Origin: Hypomesus transpacificus
Taxonomy: Eukaryota; Chordata; Actinopteri; Osmeriformes; Osmeridae
Direction of reading: 5' to 3'
NCBI RefSeq assembly: GCF_021917145.1
Contig: NC_061078.1
Span: 6,769,047-6,833,046 of the forward strand
DNA: 64,000 nucleotides
In this document: one piece after another, positions 12,387-36,563 of the stretch
How positions within the stretch are numbered: position 1 is the stretch's first letter
Layout of the letters: every line of letters starts with the position of its first letter
Program-made: the position numbers and the translations under genes
Notes under the pieces: model-generated
Databases searched by the model: none
Seen by the model: the letters and a program-made list of their open reading frames with translations, nothing else
Told to the model about the DNA's origin: nothing

Positions 12387-12891
12387 TTTGCATAGTTGTC
12401 AGACGTGCAGTACGGAAGATGTTTTTTACAGTCAACCGGGTATTTGGTATTGAAGCGGTTAACAGCTAAGTCTATGCAGCTAATGCAGTTCTCGCGTGGT
12501 GTTTTAGTTCCGTGTCATAAAGCGCTTCCTGTTCATCGTCAATTGTTCTTTAGAGAAGTGGGCGTCCAAGCCCGTTATATTAACTCTATGGTCCAAGCTG
12601 ATCTGGGAACAGTTCTCTCTAAACAAACGTCTTTAGCACCTGGTCCCACATCAGTATATAGGCTCGTGTAGAATAGTATAGAATAAAATAGAATAGAACA
12701 TACATATATGTTTGCATTGCTTACGTGCCTAAACTCTGCACAATAGTTTAATGAGCTCCCTTGAGACAACTGCAATAATAATAACAACAGTACGACACTG
12801 TAATTTCCTGCCACTGAGAGGAACCTGGCAGATGAGGAAGGGAGGAAAGGTTCTATAGTAACTGCAGACACAGAAGCCTACCACTGCCAGC
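12387..12891. promoter_or_regulatory. divergent promoter region between tk2 and the CKLF-type gene
   Basis: About 505 bp separate the tk2 start codon (-) from the next start codon (+). Both first coding exons are intact, so this span must hold both 5' UTRs and probably both promoters. I see no TATA box in a convincing place. The human TK2-CKLF pair is arranged in the same divergent way. Confidence 0.55.
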
Positions 12892-14255
12892 ATGTCCGGA
12901 CAGGTCTCCTCCAGTGCCCCCAGCCCATCCAGTCCTACCTCAGTCTGCAACATTGAGATAGACCTGGCCTTCCTCAAATCCAACCGGGGGTGCCTCAAGC
13001 TGGCTGAGATGGTGAGACAGAATCCAAAGCCTCACAGTTGATACCACACTGCCATGGTGACTGAGGAAAGGAAGGGACTATATACTCAAATTGAAACTGA
13101 CAGAACATATTTTAGTTTTACTTTGATAAGAAGTGTGTGAGAATAGGAGAACAGATTTAGAGAGTTATGTTTAATCATGTCCTAGACCTGACCGAACTAC
13201 TTCCATTTCCTTCTTCCTGTTTGTAAGATCATTTCTAGTATGACCAAAGGCATGCTCTGTACTGTGTACTATGTACTGGAACTGAGGTCAACACAGTGTT
13301 TATAGCACATTAAGCATGACTACTTACCACCAATCAACAAATAGGTTGGCCAAGGGTGAAATGTTTGCAGAATTTTGTTTCAAATTTAGTTTAGACAATA
13401 GGTGGCACCAAATACATGAAAGTCATCATCAAATAGAGCACTGCACACGTCAGACAGTACAGAATCCAGTATGCATTCAGCATTGAATTCAGTATCAAAT
13501 AAAGAATCTGTGTCATGTTCCCGTGTGACTCGCGTCTCAGGTAATGGCGTTTGTGGCGTTTGTGTGCTTTGCGGTGGCCTCTCCACCAGTCTACATGGCT
13601 GCCATGGCGATGGAGCTGCTGGTCACTCTGGCTCTGTTGCTTCTCTACCTGCTGAAGCTCCACAGGAAGTTCACCCTGTTCTTCTGGCCCCTCGTGGTAA
13701 GGAGCCACCAGAGGGTCCACACTGGGCCTGCACCACACTCAATTTCTTCACTTTTTTTGTTAAGCATTTTATGAAAAGGTCTTTTAAATGAGCCCCCAAA
13801 ATGTATACAATTGTCTAGTATGAATAAATGATCAATTCATAAAGAGAATAGCACGCTTAATGCAAAAAGGGTCTGGAGTGATGATCATGATGTGTTCTGT
13901 TGATCCCCACGGCAATCTCAGGACGTGTTCAACTCGGTGGTTGCAGCATGTATTGTGCTGGTGCTCAGTTTGATGGCAGTGTCCACCTACACCGTCAGAG
14001 GCATGCTGGCTGGAGGGGTAAGGGCTATCAATTGTTCATTCAGTCAGTTGGTCATTCTCTCGCATACACACTCCCGCATTCGCTAACACTCATTTACCCA
14101 CTAATTAAATGTGAATCCTGTCAAAGACCGTGTCCTAACAATGCTTGTCCTGTTTGCAGATTGTTGGTCTCCTGTTAGCAGGGCTGTGGAGTGCCGACAT
14201 CTACTTGCTCAGCAAGAGGATAACATTCAACCAAGCAAGATCACAAACCAAATAA
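12892..14255 (+). CDS. CKLF-type MARVEL transmembrane protein
   Basis: Four exons, 12892-13011, 13541-13696, 13922-14017 and 14160-14255, all joined in phase 0, encode 155 residues. The protein has a short Ser/Pro-rich N-terminus and four hydrophobic segments, the MARVEL four-helix fold. The stretch FFWPLVDVFNSVV and the end GLWSADIYLLSKRITFN match human CKLF (FWPLLDIINSLV, LLFNPSG) better than CMTM3 or CMTM4. CKLF/CMTM proteins act in membranes and vesicle traffic; mammalian CKLF also has a reported secreted chemotactic form, which cannot be read from this sequence. It occupies the place of CKLF-CMTM1-CMTM2 in mammals, so I give no numbered symbol. An AATAAA overlaps the stop codon (14251-14256) and another lies at 14550-14555. 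Confidence 0.88.
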
Positions 14256-14859
14256 AGCTGTGCAGTGCAGACAACTCAGACCCATTGGTTATTTCTCTTC
14301 CTCTCCCTCCCTGCCTCTTATTCCCTCCCCTCCTACCATAATTTCCTCCTTTGACATGTGATACTGGAACGGGAGTACTATGAATTTTGGGAGTATGAGA
14401 GTTAATGGATCACAAACTTACCACTGATAAGATGGATTTGTGTTTAAATGTTGTAAACCACTGCCATTAAAAATACATTTGAAACTGCGTTACTTTGTTT
14501 AAGCATAAGCTCTAATTATTAGTATGTCTGCATTTGTTTACTGAGCAACAATAAAAACGTAGGCTCAGATGTATTTTGTATTGTTTCTACTAAAACAAAT
14601 TAAAGTTGGTCTACCCCTTCGAAGCGGGACGCCCACTGCACAATAGCTCACTCTTTTCACATAGTGGTCATAACATCTGGATGTTGCAGATGTTGCGCTT
14701 TTGTGCCCTACGTTTCCGCAATCCGCACTGTCATCGTTTCCGTTTCAATACCAAGAGGCATCACGCAATTGTACTTGCATAGCGTTTTTCACTTTATTAT
14801 CACTTCCAGCTCACTGGTCTGAACGGGAAATAACATCGAAATAAAACATATTCTCCGCG

Positions 14860-17800
14860 ATGGGGGATATTGAGGCCCCCGAAACGACGCAACCGCGCCA
14901 GAATGCAATGCTCTCTATTCTCCCGACAAAAGAGTTCGCCTGTTCGCGAAAAGGACAGCTTCTTATATCAGAAGTGGTAAAGTAGCTTCTCACTTTTAAT
15001 TGAAAGTAGCATATACGATCATTTTGATTGTTTCGACTGTCAAGCTTGCGTAAAATTGGTTCTTCCTTACGGCAATTGTAGGAAGATTTAGACTACCGTC
15101 AAAGATCTGTGCATGTTCACACATTTGAATCGAAATTGTTCTTTTACCATTCAAACCATTCAAATGAATTTTTAGTGTTGCAAAACTTTAGGCTTTAAAG
15201 GGTAACACTTAAAGGCTATGTGCTTCGAACGTGGAGAGAGCATGCAGGGAAGTCAGGTGATACAATTGAAGTAGTAGGCCTGCTAAAACTTTTAATTCCG
15301 ATTCTAATGAGGCCACAGTGACAGCAGAATTAGGATGAGCGGTGTATTAGATGAATGCTGATACGTGTTGACATCAGCACATAAAAAATGTAGTTCTCCC
15401 AAACTAATGTATCTCCAGATAATTTATGAAGTATCGTTTTAATATGTCTAATGAGGTACAGGAAGAAAGGGGTGTGTCTTGTCTGTCTAAGAAGGAGATG
15501 GTCCTGATGGATGTCATGTGATGGTATTCAGCTCTTCCTGTTGTGGGCCAGGAACCCCCCTCTCCACCCCTCTTTTTCATTCTTTCTCTCTTTCTCTCTC
15601 CCTGTCTTATTCCTCTCACTCACTCGCTTACTTTCCATCTCTTTCTTCAACCCTTTAATCCTCTCTACCACGTTGTCTAGACCCTTCCTATCTCTGTTAA
15701 TCTGTGTTTTTCCCTATCTACCTTCTCTTATTCTTCAGTATAGCATTTGACTCTCTTCTCTGACTTGGTCTGCTGAGGGCAGCTGGCTTCCTGTCCTGAA
15801 GGTAAAAGAATCAGGCTTAGAGAACAATACAAGCTCTCTTTCCTCTGTCTCTGTGATGATCTTCTCACATGCACACACAAACGTGTTGGCCTGCTATAGT
15901 TGGAAACCCCTGGGATGAACTCATGACTAAACCAGTAATATACTGATGTTTTTCTACTTAACTGTACTGTAACTGACTCTGTCAGGGAACTTGATACTGT
16001 ATGTGGACTGGGAATGTAACTGAGATCAACTGGAGACAGCTAACCTGTCTGTTTGATCTTCCAGTGGGTATGTGCGTCAGATGGAATAAGCTTTAGTGTA
16101 TGTCTTGTGACATCTAATGTACAGCTGATGTCAGACAGGATCTACATGCTGAAGAAAAATAAGATTATGGTTGCACATCCCACAAAAAAAGACAGAGACA
16201 GAACATTTGACTGGTTTAGTGAAGGCAAAACACATTCTTGTTTTGGCCAAGACATCCTTCTTTAGAGTGTGTCCAGACACCAGGCCCTGTCTGCAGTTGA
16301 CTCAATTTTGCTGTTGCCCTCTTCTTCCTGTATGTATACCCAAGTGTAGGCAACAGCTTTTCCAAGGACACACCAATAACATGATGTGGAATTCCAGTAA
16401 ATTGATAGCATATTGGTACAGTGTCTAAACAACATTCTAAAGGGTGGTTGGGGGTTGGGTGAGTATAGTTGCAGGTAGTTAGGTCTTGACGTGGGGGTGA
16501 GGGGTGTATGTGCGGTAGGTCTGGGAGGGTAGGGTGGAGTGGGGTATGGTATGGAGAAGGCTGGAGGGCTTAGCTGTGATTCATTTGACCCTTTTACAGA
16601 AACAAGCTGCCTGTCTATACAGAGAGTTAACAGTCTTTGGGCTTCACCAAGAATGGCACCAAAGTTATGAATTTGAATGAGGTTGTATGTGTGGAGGTGG
16701 GTAGGGTGCTAGTGTTTGTGTGTAAGTTTGTGTGTTCAGGGTTCATGAAACAGCTGCATCTTCTTATAGCAGCAGACAGGAAGTGTAATAGCTCAAGGGT
16801 CAAGTCTCTGTAGACTGGAGAATCTGTACTAAGACCAGTAAAGACAGGGTTGTCATGCAGCAAACTTGCTAGCTTGCCTTGTGGGTTACTTTTATATTGA
16901 TGCAGACAAATTCTTTGCATTTAAAGTATAAAGTAATGGAGATTTTTTAACACTCGTGCTGGCTAATCACAATGCTCAGATTCACTTCCTCTACTGCTGG
17001 GATTACCCAGCAGTAAAAAAATACTTTGCATAGTTAAAACGTAGTTGTGTCAGTAATCGAGTACTGTTAATTTTGCCTTGATATTTTGAATTTAACAATT
17101 TATTTCATTGTTTGTCTCTGTATCTTGCATTATTTGTTTATCTCTCTTTTTCTTTCTTTACTTCTTTTTATCCTTCTCTATCAGGTTCTGTCGTTTGTTT
17201 GTTTCGTGTGTTTTGTGTCGTCCACGGCAGCATCCTTTGTCTCGGCTCCACTCATTGAGTTCCTGGCTGCCCTCTTCATCCTCTTTGCCTACTCCACCAA
17301 GATTAACCAGAAGTTCAAGGGCTTCCATTGGCCGCTCACGGTGAGTCCCTAAAGTTTGTCTCTCCTGGAGAAAGCAGGATCTGGATCCGGGTTAGGTTTG
17401 GGTTAAGGTTAGGGTTTGGGTTCAGGTTAGGGTTTGGGTTAAGATTAGGGTTTGGGTTCAGGTTTGGGTTAGGGTTGGAGTTGGGGTTCAGGTAAGGGTT
17501 GGAGTACATGGATGTTAATGCTTTCTGTTGATGTCTCTTTCTGAAGGATTTCCTCCGCTGTGTTAGTGCATCCATTATCTTCTTCATCATATCCATAATC
17601 TCAGTGTCTAAGTACACAGATGGAGCCTCAAAAGCTGCTGGGGTGAACAATACATACACAAACTTACCTTTCTAAAAGTTATTGTCTGTGTATCTGTGTG
17701 TTTCCCAGCTGTTTTGACATCCATGCCCTCTTATCCCTCCAGGTCTTTGGCTTCATAGCCACCATTGTTTTTGCTTTAGATTTCTACTTCATTTTCAATG

Positions 17801-18011
17801 AACTGGCAGACTTCCTGAAACAGGGAGGAGGAGGCTCTGATGAGCCATCCAGACCACCTGATAACTCAGGTACTGAAAAGACTCATTAAGGTTCCTTCTG
17901 GACTCATTTCTTACTCAGGCTCCATGTGAACTAATTCCCAATTCTAATCTTTAATCTATGACACTGCCATTCTGTGTCCTAGATGATGACTCAGATGATG
18001 ATTCTGACTGA
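14860..18011 (+). CDS. cmtm3: cmtm3: CKLF-like MARVEL domain protein 3
   Basis: Five exons, 14860-14976, 17185-17340, 17547-17642, 17743-17869 and 17983-18011, give 174 residues (human CMTM3 182). The join of exons 4 and 5 is in phase 1, the others in phase 0. Hallmarks shared with human CMTM3 are a cytoplasmic start ending in FACSRKGQLL, then DFLRCV, KYTDGASKAAGVFGF, ATIVFALDFYFIFN, and an acidic tail DDDSDDDSD. Four hydrophobic helices form the MARVEL domain. CMTM3 is a membrane protein linked to receptor traffic. Exons 2 and 3 have exactly the lengths (156 and 96 nt) of those in the gene directly upstream, which marks the two as tandem duplicates. Intron 1 is 2.2 kb with only a G-rich stretch (16441-16560); intron 2 holds telomere-like repeats. 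Confidence 0.95.
17386..17506. repeat. degenerate telomere-like repeats (GGGTTAGGG / GGGTTTGGG)
   Basis: About 120 bp of TTAGGG-related units such as GGTTAGGGTTTGGGTT in cmtm3 intron 2, with no perfect (TTAGGG)n run. Such degenerate arrays are widespread in fish genomes. Confidence 0.85.
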
Positions 18012-21000
18012 GGAGCCCCACCCCCCAGGGACTGTTCTGACCCTTCAACAAGGCCAACAGGAAATGCGCCTATCCTCCAACCCCCACCACCCGCCCCATT
18101 TTTGCTTCCTTCCTCCCTCAACCAAACATGTTTAACCTTGCTCCAGAAGATCTCCCAGTCCTACAGGTCCAGGGTCTAGTGGAGCCATGAAATGTGGCAC
18201 ATGCTTAGGATAACAATCTATCACTAGGAAAAATTTCCTTTCAACTGCTCTACTAATATGACGCTGGGGAATCCCCTCTTCGCTTCCTTTATTTTGGTTT
18301 TGTGCTCAATATAGTGGTGTGAAGGGGTCACAGACGCAATGAGAATGATATTCTAGATATTCTTGAAGCTCAACTTGTTTGACTGTTTCCTAGAAGTTAT
18401 TTTTCTACAAATCTCACAATGCCCCCTCCCTTAGCAATATTGTAACCCCCCCACACACACACACATCACCATCAGCCTTTTTAACGTTGTCCTCCTCCCC
18501 TAGAAACTCACCTCCTATTTTAAGTTGTGGCAACTTTCCTTTTTATTTTGCATCTCTTTTTGGCCGTACTTGTTGTCACAGTTGTTTTGTTTGTTTGAGC
18601 TGCACTAGAATCCTCTCATTTGTGATTGTGTGTGTGAAATGTACACTGTGTATATGTGGTGTTTGACTGCATTTGTAAATGGTACACCAATCACGTTGCC
18701 TCTGAAGACATGACCGGTTTGTTCACAACAAGGCCAGCCGTGTAGATCCAGGGAGAGAGGATCCTCCTGACTCTGCTTCTGGGATAAATATATTTCTGTT
18801 ATTGTTTCCAAAAAAAATCAAACATGTTCAAGCTGAGTGTCTAATCATTTTAATGTAAGACAAGGAGTGTCACAAATAGACTAGTGTTGTTTAATCTGTA
18901 GCGAATGTTTTAAATACAAAAAATACAGATTTACAAAGGACGGCTGATTCCTCCAGTTCCGGGGACACCTGACTATCATTTACCAAGCACCTCACAAAGT
19001 AAAGAGGAAATTTGAAAAAGAGAATACAAGCAAAAAACTTCACTTCAAAAGTCCACTTTTACTAAACCATATTAGGCATGTGGAAGGAGCACTTGGGCCA
19101 CCTATGTAAAGGGACTGCAAGCCTGACAGTAAAGGTCAATTCAAGGTTATACATAAAGCCTTTTAATTGGTTCCAACAGAAGGCTCTGGTCACACTCAAA
19201 CTTGCTAACAGCGCATCATCAGCTTCTAGTAGCTTCCATCCATGCAGTGCTGAAGGCATCCAATCAGATGTCACCTTAATCTGTGTTGTATGACATCATA
19301 GCCAACTAGCGAGAGATAACTTTCCTACGGCTAGTGCCCTCTAAATTGGAGTTAGTATGATGCAGTACATAACACGACTGTGGTACAAAGTATTGATAGA
19401 TATATGGGATGGCATTCCTGACGGAGAAGCCCAGGCATTTCATACCAATTCAGTTCTTCATTACAATGAAATATAAATAGAAACATTTGATTGTCTATTC
19501 ATCCTCCTCTATTCTTGTCTATCCATCAATTATTATTAACAGTTATCACGGTCAGTTCAGTTCATAAAAATCAAACATTTCAGATTTGTTACATCCCATC
19601 CCAAAAAGTCATTCTTGGTCCACTTTGTCCTCCGATAGGGAATGGAGTTGGTTACATTGCTTGAGTTGGAGCAGTGCCACACATGAACAGGGGGGGGAGC
19701 TCTTCAGTGTTGCTCCTGTAGTAACAGAGCCAGACAAAGCCAGGGCCTGTATGTGTCCAATAGCTCAGTGTTCTGTACAAGGCTCCCCAGGGTAAGAGTT
19801 GTTATCTAGGATTAGTCGTAACTTCTGAATAGGTTCATTACCAATATATCAGGGATTGGATCTGATTCTAGATCAGTATGAGACTACTGGTATTATAACT
19901 GTTCCTTACTATAAGCAGCAAGGACTTGTGCAAGACACTACACACAATGGAATGACAGTAAAAAAAGAAAATGCACCTTCATATTTAGAAAAATACTAAC
20001 ACCAAGACAAACAACAAAACACATATCTATGCACTTCAGTCTTCATGGTGACCATGTGTGTTCAGAAATAGAGGAAATATCTGTAGCTGAATACAGTAAT
20101 ATTACAGACGGTGTACATTGTTATTACATAACTGACAATATATATAAAACATAGTTTAGGCAAAGTTGTGACACAGTTACTTTCGTCTTCCCGCAACCTG
20201 AGAGTTCTCTGACAGCTCATTGGTCCTCTCACATGAACTGGCCAATGAGAAAAAAGGCACCATGTCCTGGCCAAATAGAAGGAAGGCACCATGTCCTAGC
20301 CAATGAAAGAGTAGTTGCCCCCCAGTTTGGAGGCATCCTGTGTACATACTATTTGGAATCATTTAAATTATTTATGTGTGGTCCATTGTTCTTGTCTGGC
20401 ACAATGGAAGGCTTACCCGACTCACCTGATGCTTTAGCCACTCATAATATGAGTATTTAAAAGGATAGTAGCAGTATTGCAACCCCAATCTGAATAAAAC
20501 CTATTGTTCCAACAGACATTAATAACAGATAACCCTCAGAAATATGAAGGGAGATGTCACTAGCTGACTCCAGACAGGGCAAGTATCTGCCCCCAAAAAC
20601 ACTTCACTGTCAACAACCCATTCTATCCCAGCCTAAAACAAAACTATATTTATATTATAAAATGTTTCTCTCTTTCTATGTTCTCTCTTTCTCTCCCTCT
20701 CCACTGTTGAAACCACTCAGGTAGCCATGGATACCACAGAGCAGAGATGGAGCTAAACAACACCCATTCAAGGTCAAATAAATGGGAAACTAAAATGAGA
20801 TTCAGTCATTAATCCTAGATACCAACCCAGCCAGATCAAAGGTGAGAATGATGGATAGTTCAAAGTGAAATGTTAGCTCTCTTAATGTCGGGACTCTCAG
20901 ACAACAATAGGGGCCCATGTTTTAAGGCCAGCAGGGTTAGGAGGTTATATGGTCATGTCTCCCCTGCAGTTTGAAGTCTTTCAACGTTGGAGACATTTGA

Positions 21001-21091
21001 CCCCATGCAGCTGCCTTTGTAGGATCTCCACAACTTGATCGGGTCGATGGTAACACTCCTCACCCTCCCCTCATCATCGGGTCCCTCCCCC
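18012..21091. other. cmtm3 and cmtm4 3' UTRs, convergent spacer
   Basis: No coding exon was recognised. The sequence is moderately AT-rich, with short CA runs near 18440-18470. It should contain the 3' UTRs of both convergent genes; I could not place a clear polyadenylation signal for either. Confidence 0.55.
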
Positions 21092-31064
<9,973 letters not shown>

Positions 31065-34000
31065 TCAGGCCTCGTTCTCCGTGGGAGGGGGGGTGTTGTC
31101 CGCTGTTACCATGGCGTCCGGTCTGCGAGTCATCCTGTCCAGCTCGGCCTGGACGTCAGTCAAACCCGGCTTCTGCCCTTGGAAAAAATAGAAATAAAAA
31201 CAGAGTAATCTCCTGTAGCGTCTGTGGGGCCAGTGTGGGACAACCTGGCAGTCAGTTGACAGACTTTCATTCAGAAGCAGGCACAGTTGAGGGAAGATAG
31301 ATTGTGAGATGGTTCCATGCCATGCAGTCACTGGCACATCGCTATGGTTTTGCACATGCACAGCCTATAAAGAATCTTCTGATGGTTGACATGGTAAACA
31401 GGGCCTGGACAGATACATATGACAGGACATGGAGAGGATGAGTGTTTGAGGCAAAGGTAGAACTGCTTCATTATCTTTATCTCATATTTACATATTCAAT
31501 TTGACTATCAATTGTATCAGTCCCATAAGAACAACAGTTTGCTCCAGTTCCCCAGTTCCACATTCCTTCTATACTCTAATGAGATCCGAATGGACTGTGA
31601 GCTCATTCATCTGTTCCTGTCATGTTGTGTTAAGATGAACATATGAACACAGTGTTAAGGCTCATATGAAAACATGACGGAATGGGGGTTAATATAAATG
31701 CATGCTGTTCAAGCAACAGGTGTTCAGAGGGAAGATGCAGCACTGAAATGCAGCGCGAGCCAGCTGGGGTCATTCTGTGATGTCACATGGTGATTTTCAC
31801 AGACTGGGGGGGTTCCATGCAGCATACAGGCCTTTCACCAGCTCCGCCTAGGATCAATGGTCGAGGGGCAGGATGGCCCCACCTCTTCTGGGACCTGCTC
31901 TCTTTCCCCTCCACTCACAGGGACATCATCAACTGGCGGAGATGGGAACCAAAGTCCCACCTGGAGGAGAGATAGTGTTGCAGCCTGCACCACTAGGAGC
32001 CAGCCCTACCTGTTTTCTTGGCTGAGGTTTGGACCGGTGTGCCTGGGGAGCCTGTGGCGCTGCCTGGACTACCGGGGGATCCCGTCTTCTTGCTCAGCAG
32101 GCTGTTGAAGAAGTTGGCCAGGACGCCCTCATTGGCTGCTGCTCCTGAAGGCCCGCACACGCACACAGTGTCAAGTGTCAGCATCAAGTCAACGACACAC
32201 CCACAGCCAATTACATCTATTTCACAAAAATGTGGCAAACGTTGGGGCCATACACAAAAAAAAAATGCTATATCAGGCCGAACATTAAATCATCCAATAT
32301 CAAGGCCTACATTGTAAAATAATGAGGCCTAAATGAAACGATAACAGGGGCCAGCCTAACGAGAGTGAGAGGGGCTCCTTACCCTTCATGTTGGGGTCAG
32401 GCTTCTTGACGGCCGTCATGGGGGAGACGCTGGCCACGTTGGTGGGGGCTCGGCCACTGGGCCGGGGGGAACTGGAGGCTGTCCGTCCTGGAGATTCCTG
32501 GAGGGGGTAGATGGAAGAGTTGTCCAAGTTATCTGCTTTCACATCCAATCCATTTCAGCACCACATATACATGCACAAAGAAAACACTGACATTCTATGA
32601 TGATGTCAGACTTACTGAGGCTCCTCTGGTTGGTGTGGCTGGCTGCTTGGCTAGTAGAGACTTTAAGAGAAAAACACAGGAATATGTCATGAAGCATAAC
32701 CTATCTAAGTTCAAATGTTCTAATGGCTGTAACTGGCATCTGACGGAGCATAGTGAAAGAAGTGGACAGGGCCTATAGATGGCATCCGAAACACTAGGAG
32801 TGCTCTTTGTAAACCTTGCGCCATCTAGTGGTCACAATGTACGGGCTCCAGAAAATGGTGAGAAAGATGGAATATTGGATTCATTACAAGAGGACGTAAC
32901 CACGACAACCAACCTGTTGCTTCATCAAGAACACCTGCTCGTCCTCTGCATTCACCTCCTTGTCGTGGACCAACTAGAACAGAACACAAGCACACCCAGA
33001 ATGTATCCTTGTTGAAGCAAAACAAACAACAGAACATAGGTGTGAGACAACTCATTAAGGACAGGAGAGAAGGCAGACAGAGGGACTAGTGTGGCCTGAG
33101 CAGGCAGGTGCGGAGCCACACTCAACTGAACGCCCACAAGGCAAAGTCAACGTTGTCGACAAGCGCTGCAGATGTGGTTTCTACAGGGGAGCCATCTCCA
33201 CAGCTTCACCACAGAGATGCAGGTGCAATGTATCTTGTGTGTGTGTTTGTGTGTGTGTCTCCTCCACTCGTTCTCCTTGTCTTACCTTCCTAACAGGAGG
33301 CTTCACAATAAAGTCCTCAAAGGGATCCTCAGGTTGAACTGTGGAGAAGTTTTCATGCAGAATACCAATCTTCTTCTCATTGTCCCAGCCAGATGGACTA
33401 CAGAGAGAAGGGCAGGTGTGTTGCCGTTGGAAACATAACCATAGAGCAACATGAAGAATAATCTGAATCGCATCTCTGTGTTAAAAGCATATGTTGGGCA
33501 GAATTCTGGACTCACATGAAGACTGCATCTTTCTCCACTACTAAGGCTGGGGTGGAGAACTGGAAGTCGTAGAGCTTGTGGACCATGTATTTATAGAGGA
33601 GGTCCAGGTTCTTCTCCTCCTTGACTGAGGTGTAGATGAGCCCTGCTCCGTCTGGGAGGTGGGGTATTAAGGAAGACACACCTGGAACACTTCAAACATC
33701 CAGAACAGGGAGCACACAACAAGATACCCCTTTCACACCACCAACCAAGAATTAACCAGGCATATTTAAAGAGTTAGGTTTAGGGTTTGTGAGTGACTGA
33801 GTGATTCAAAACGTTTGACAAGGGTATTTTACCATTGTTGACAACTACATTTTGAGGGCCGGTTTGAAAGGCAAAGGCTTATTTGGAGTTGCATCACATC
33901 ACATCTATTAAATATGTAGAAGGGGGACAGGGGATGTGAGGGAAAGGAGGGTGAAGGATACACTGTAAGCAGAACCGCCGGATGTGAGACTGGATGAAGT

Positions 34001-36528
34001 CAAACTGCTCCTCTCTGAAGTCATGCTCTTTCTCTAAGACACTGACCGCATCACACTGAAGGCAAAAAGAGAGTGACAGAAGGGGGGGGGGGGGGGGGGG
34101 GGGGGGTCAGATAAAAGGACAGAGAGAGACAAACAGGGGCACAGACAAAAAAAAGAAAAAAGAGTTGACTTTTTTTTGTTGCTGAGCTTAGAGTGAAGAA
34201 TGCAGGGCATTTCTCTCCTGGGGGACATCAACATGACGAGCAGCAACAGCAGCTCCTCCTCGTCTGGCTCCTCCCACACAGCTCTCCATGGAGCTCCTCT
34301 AGAAGCCCGCCCTCACTTCCTCTTTTCTCTCTCACCGTAGGAAGGAAAAGGCTCGCAGGCCACACCCCCTGCCTCCTTTTCACTGACACACATAGAAGCA
34401 CTTCCCCATAGCAACCACTAGATGGAAATCTAGACTATCCCAGTCCCCAGCTGAAGTTCAGAGCCTATGCGTGAGTTTAGCCAAGACTGTCATGAGATCT
34501 GGTTAGATATACAGCCACAAGCCATCTAATATTAATAGCCACCTGCATGCCAATTCACCAGTCACACTCCATTAAACTAAGCTCTCTCCAATCAACTAAG
34601 TATAATAGTTTAGTACTCTATAACTGTTTTTAGTACGCTTATAACATCTCAAGTTATGTAGATGTTTTGTAACATCTAGGCCATAGTAGTAGTAGCTTAG
34701 CGGAACCCTTTGGAATACTAAAAGCATCATTCTTCATTTAAAAAGAGAAAAGGACACAGAGCTAATTAGAGTGACCTTATTTTTAAGGAGGTGCATCCCA
34801 GCACCCCCTGCCCTCCAGGACAGACAGAACACAAGAACAACAGGCCTCTTTCAGCCTCCCCTGGTCACGCAGAACATGTGAAACTGGGATGATGGCAACA
34901 CTGTGTTCCTCCACACCAAATATTAGCCAGAGGGCGCAACATAATGGCGAGCTTTCATAAAGGACACTGCCTCAAGGCCCAAACAGGACCAGGACCAAGG
35001 ACTAGAGACTGCATCACACCAGACTCCCTAAACCCATGTTAACCAGCTAGGAACTGATCAGATCAATATAGCCACATCACATTGAGATGGCGGGTACATT
35101 ACCTTGGTGCAGACAACAAGCACTGGGATGCCTAGGTTGTGCGTCAGAGTGTTGTCTCCCAGCGGCAGCACCACGCCCTCGTCGTCGCCCCCTGGTGGCA
35201 AGGCGCGTCTCTGTGGAGAGGAGGGGTTGGCGTCCTCGGGCTCAGAGTACTCCTGGAAGGCCTTTACCACTGGAATACAAACACAACAGCAGCAACCTTC
35301 AACATCACCACCACCACTTAGAATCACAAACACAACAGCAAAGGTTATCACAACACAACAAAGGTCAATACAACACACATACACGCACACAAATGTAAGC
35401 AATCATTTCATTGGGTACTTTGATAAAATAGATTTTTGCATCAAAAGCAACTTCTTTTACTTTGTGTTCTCAACTGAAATGGAAATACGCCCAACTATAG
35501 CACACACTGTTGCCAGGCATCAGGCTACTACTGAACCAGAACAGAATGAGACACCAGAGACTGGCCTGCAGATCAGAGTGCTTTGTGTGTAAGCCTGTGT
35601 GTGTTAAGGGGTGAGGGGAGACACACACACACACTTCCTCAGGAACCTGAGGAATTCAGTAACGATGACACACACAGTCAGGTTGACTTCCTCATCTCAC
35701 CCTTCTTCCCTACTCGAAGGGGAATGAAAGAAGCAGAAAACAGGACATCCAAGGTTGAGCGGTAGGGAGGGGAGGCTGGGTCTAGGCTGGAACCGTTAGA
35801 ACTAGAGGGCAGGGCAGGGCAGGAGGGGCAGAAAGGCTGAGGCAGACAGGCTGAAGCAGGCAGGCTGAGGCAGGCAGGGCAAAATCCAGCAGTGCTAGAG
35901 TTCCACCCAGTCTTTCAATGACCCCTGATTTCCCAGCTGGCTTTGTAGGCTCCCTCTACAGGAGGGAAGTTACAATGCAGTCTATAATAGTTGCATAAGC
36001 CAGCACAACAGTCTGACAACAGTCTGACAAGCCTTCCTGCTAAGTTAGCAGCTATGGGACTGTATGAGGCAACATGATTGTTGTGACCGAACACACCTAG
36101 AATTCCGCCTGCTTTGCCCACAACCACCTTCTCCTGTTGCTCCTCCTCCTCCGAGACACACCAATCTGACCCAGGCTGGACCAGCTGCTGTCACAGCTTG
36201 AGTCTCTCCCTAGCTCGACTTTGCCCACTGACACGTCTGCTTCACAAACAAGGGTGGGGCCCAATCACTTTACGGGGCTATCAACTAGTTCTGCTGCTTT
36301 CACTTCACATCTGTAGCCCATAACCAATAGGACTCTGAGGTTAACCATACACGGTAACTCCTGATTCTGTGTTTGGATGCCGGACAGCTCCACTAAGCAG
36401 ATGCAGCTCCAGTGTTCAGAGGTCTCCGGCTGCCAGACACCCAGCCCCTTCCCTGCTAACACTGACTTGTCAGAGTTGGAGAACCATGATGATGCAACAC
36501 TGCTGTAACACTGTCTTGACCGGTGCTT

Positions 36529-36563
<35 letters not shown>

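Noticed and set aside
17386-17506. Chromosome end or fused telomere
   Set aside because: The units are degenerate, short and inside a cmtm3 intron; such TTAGGG-like arrays are scattered in fish genomes.
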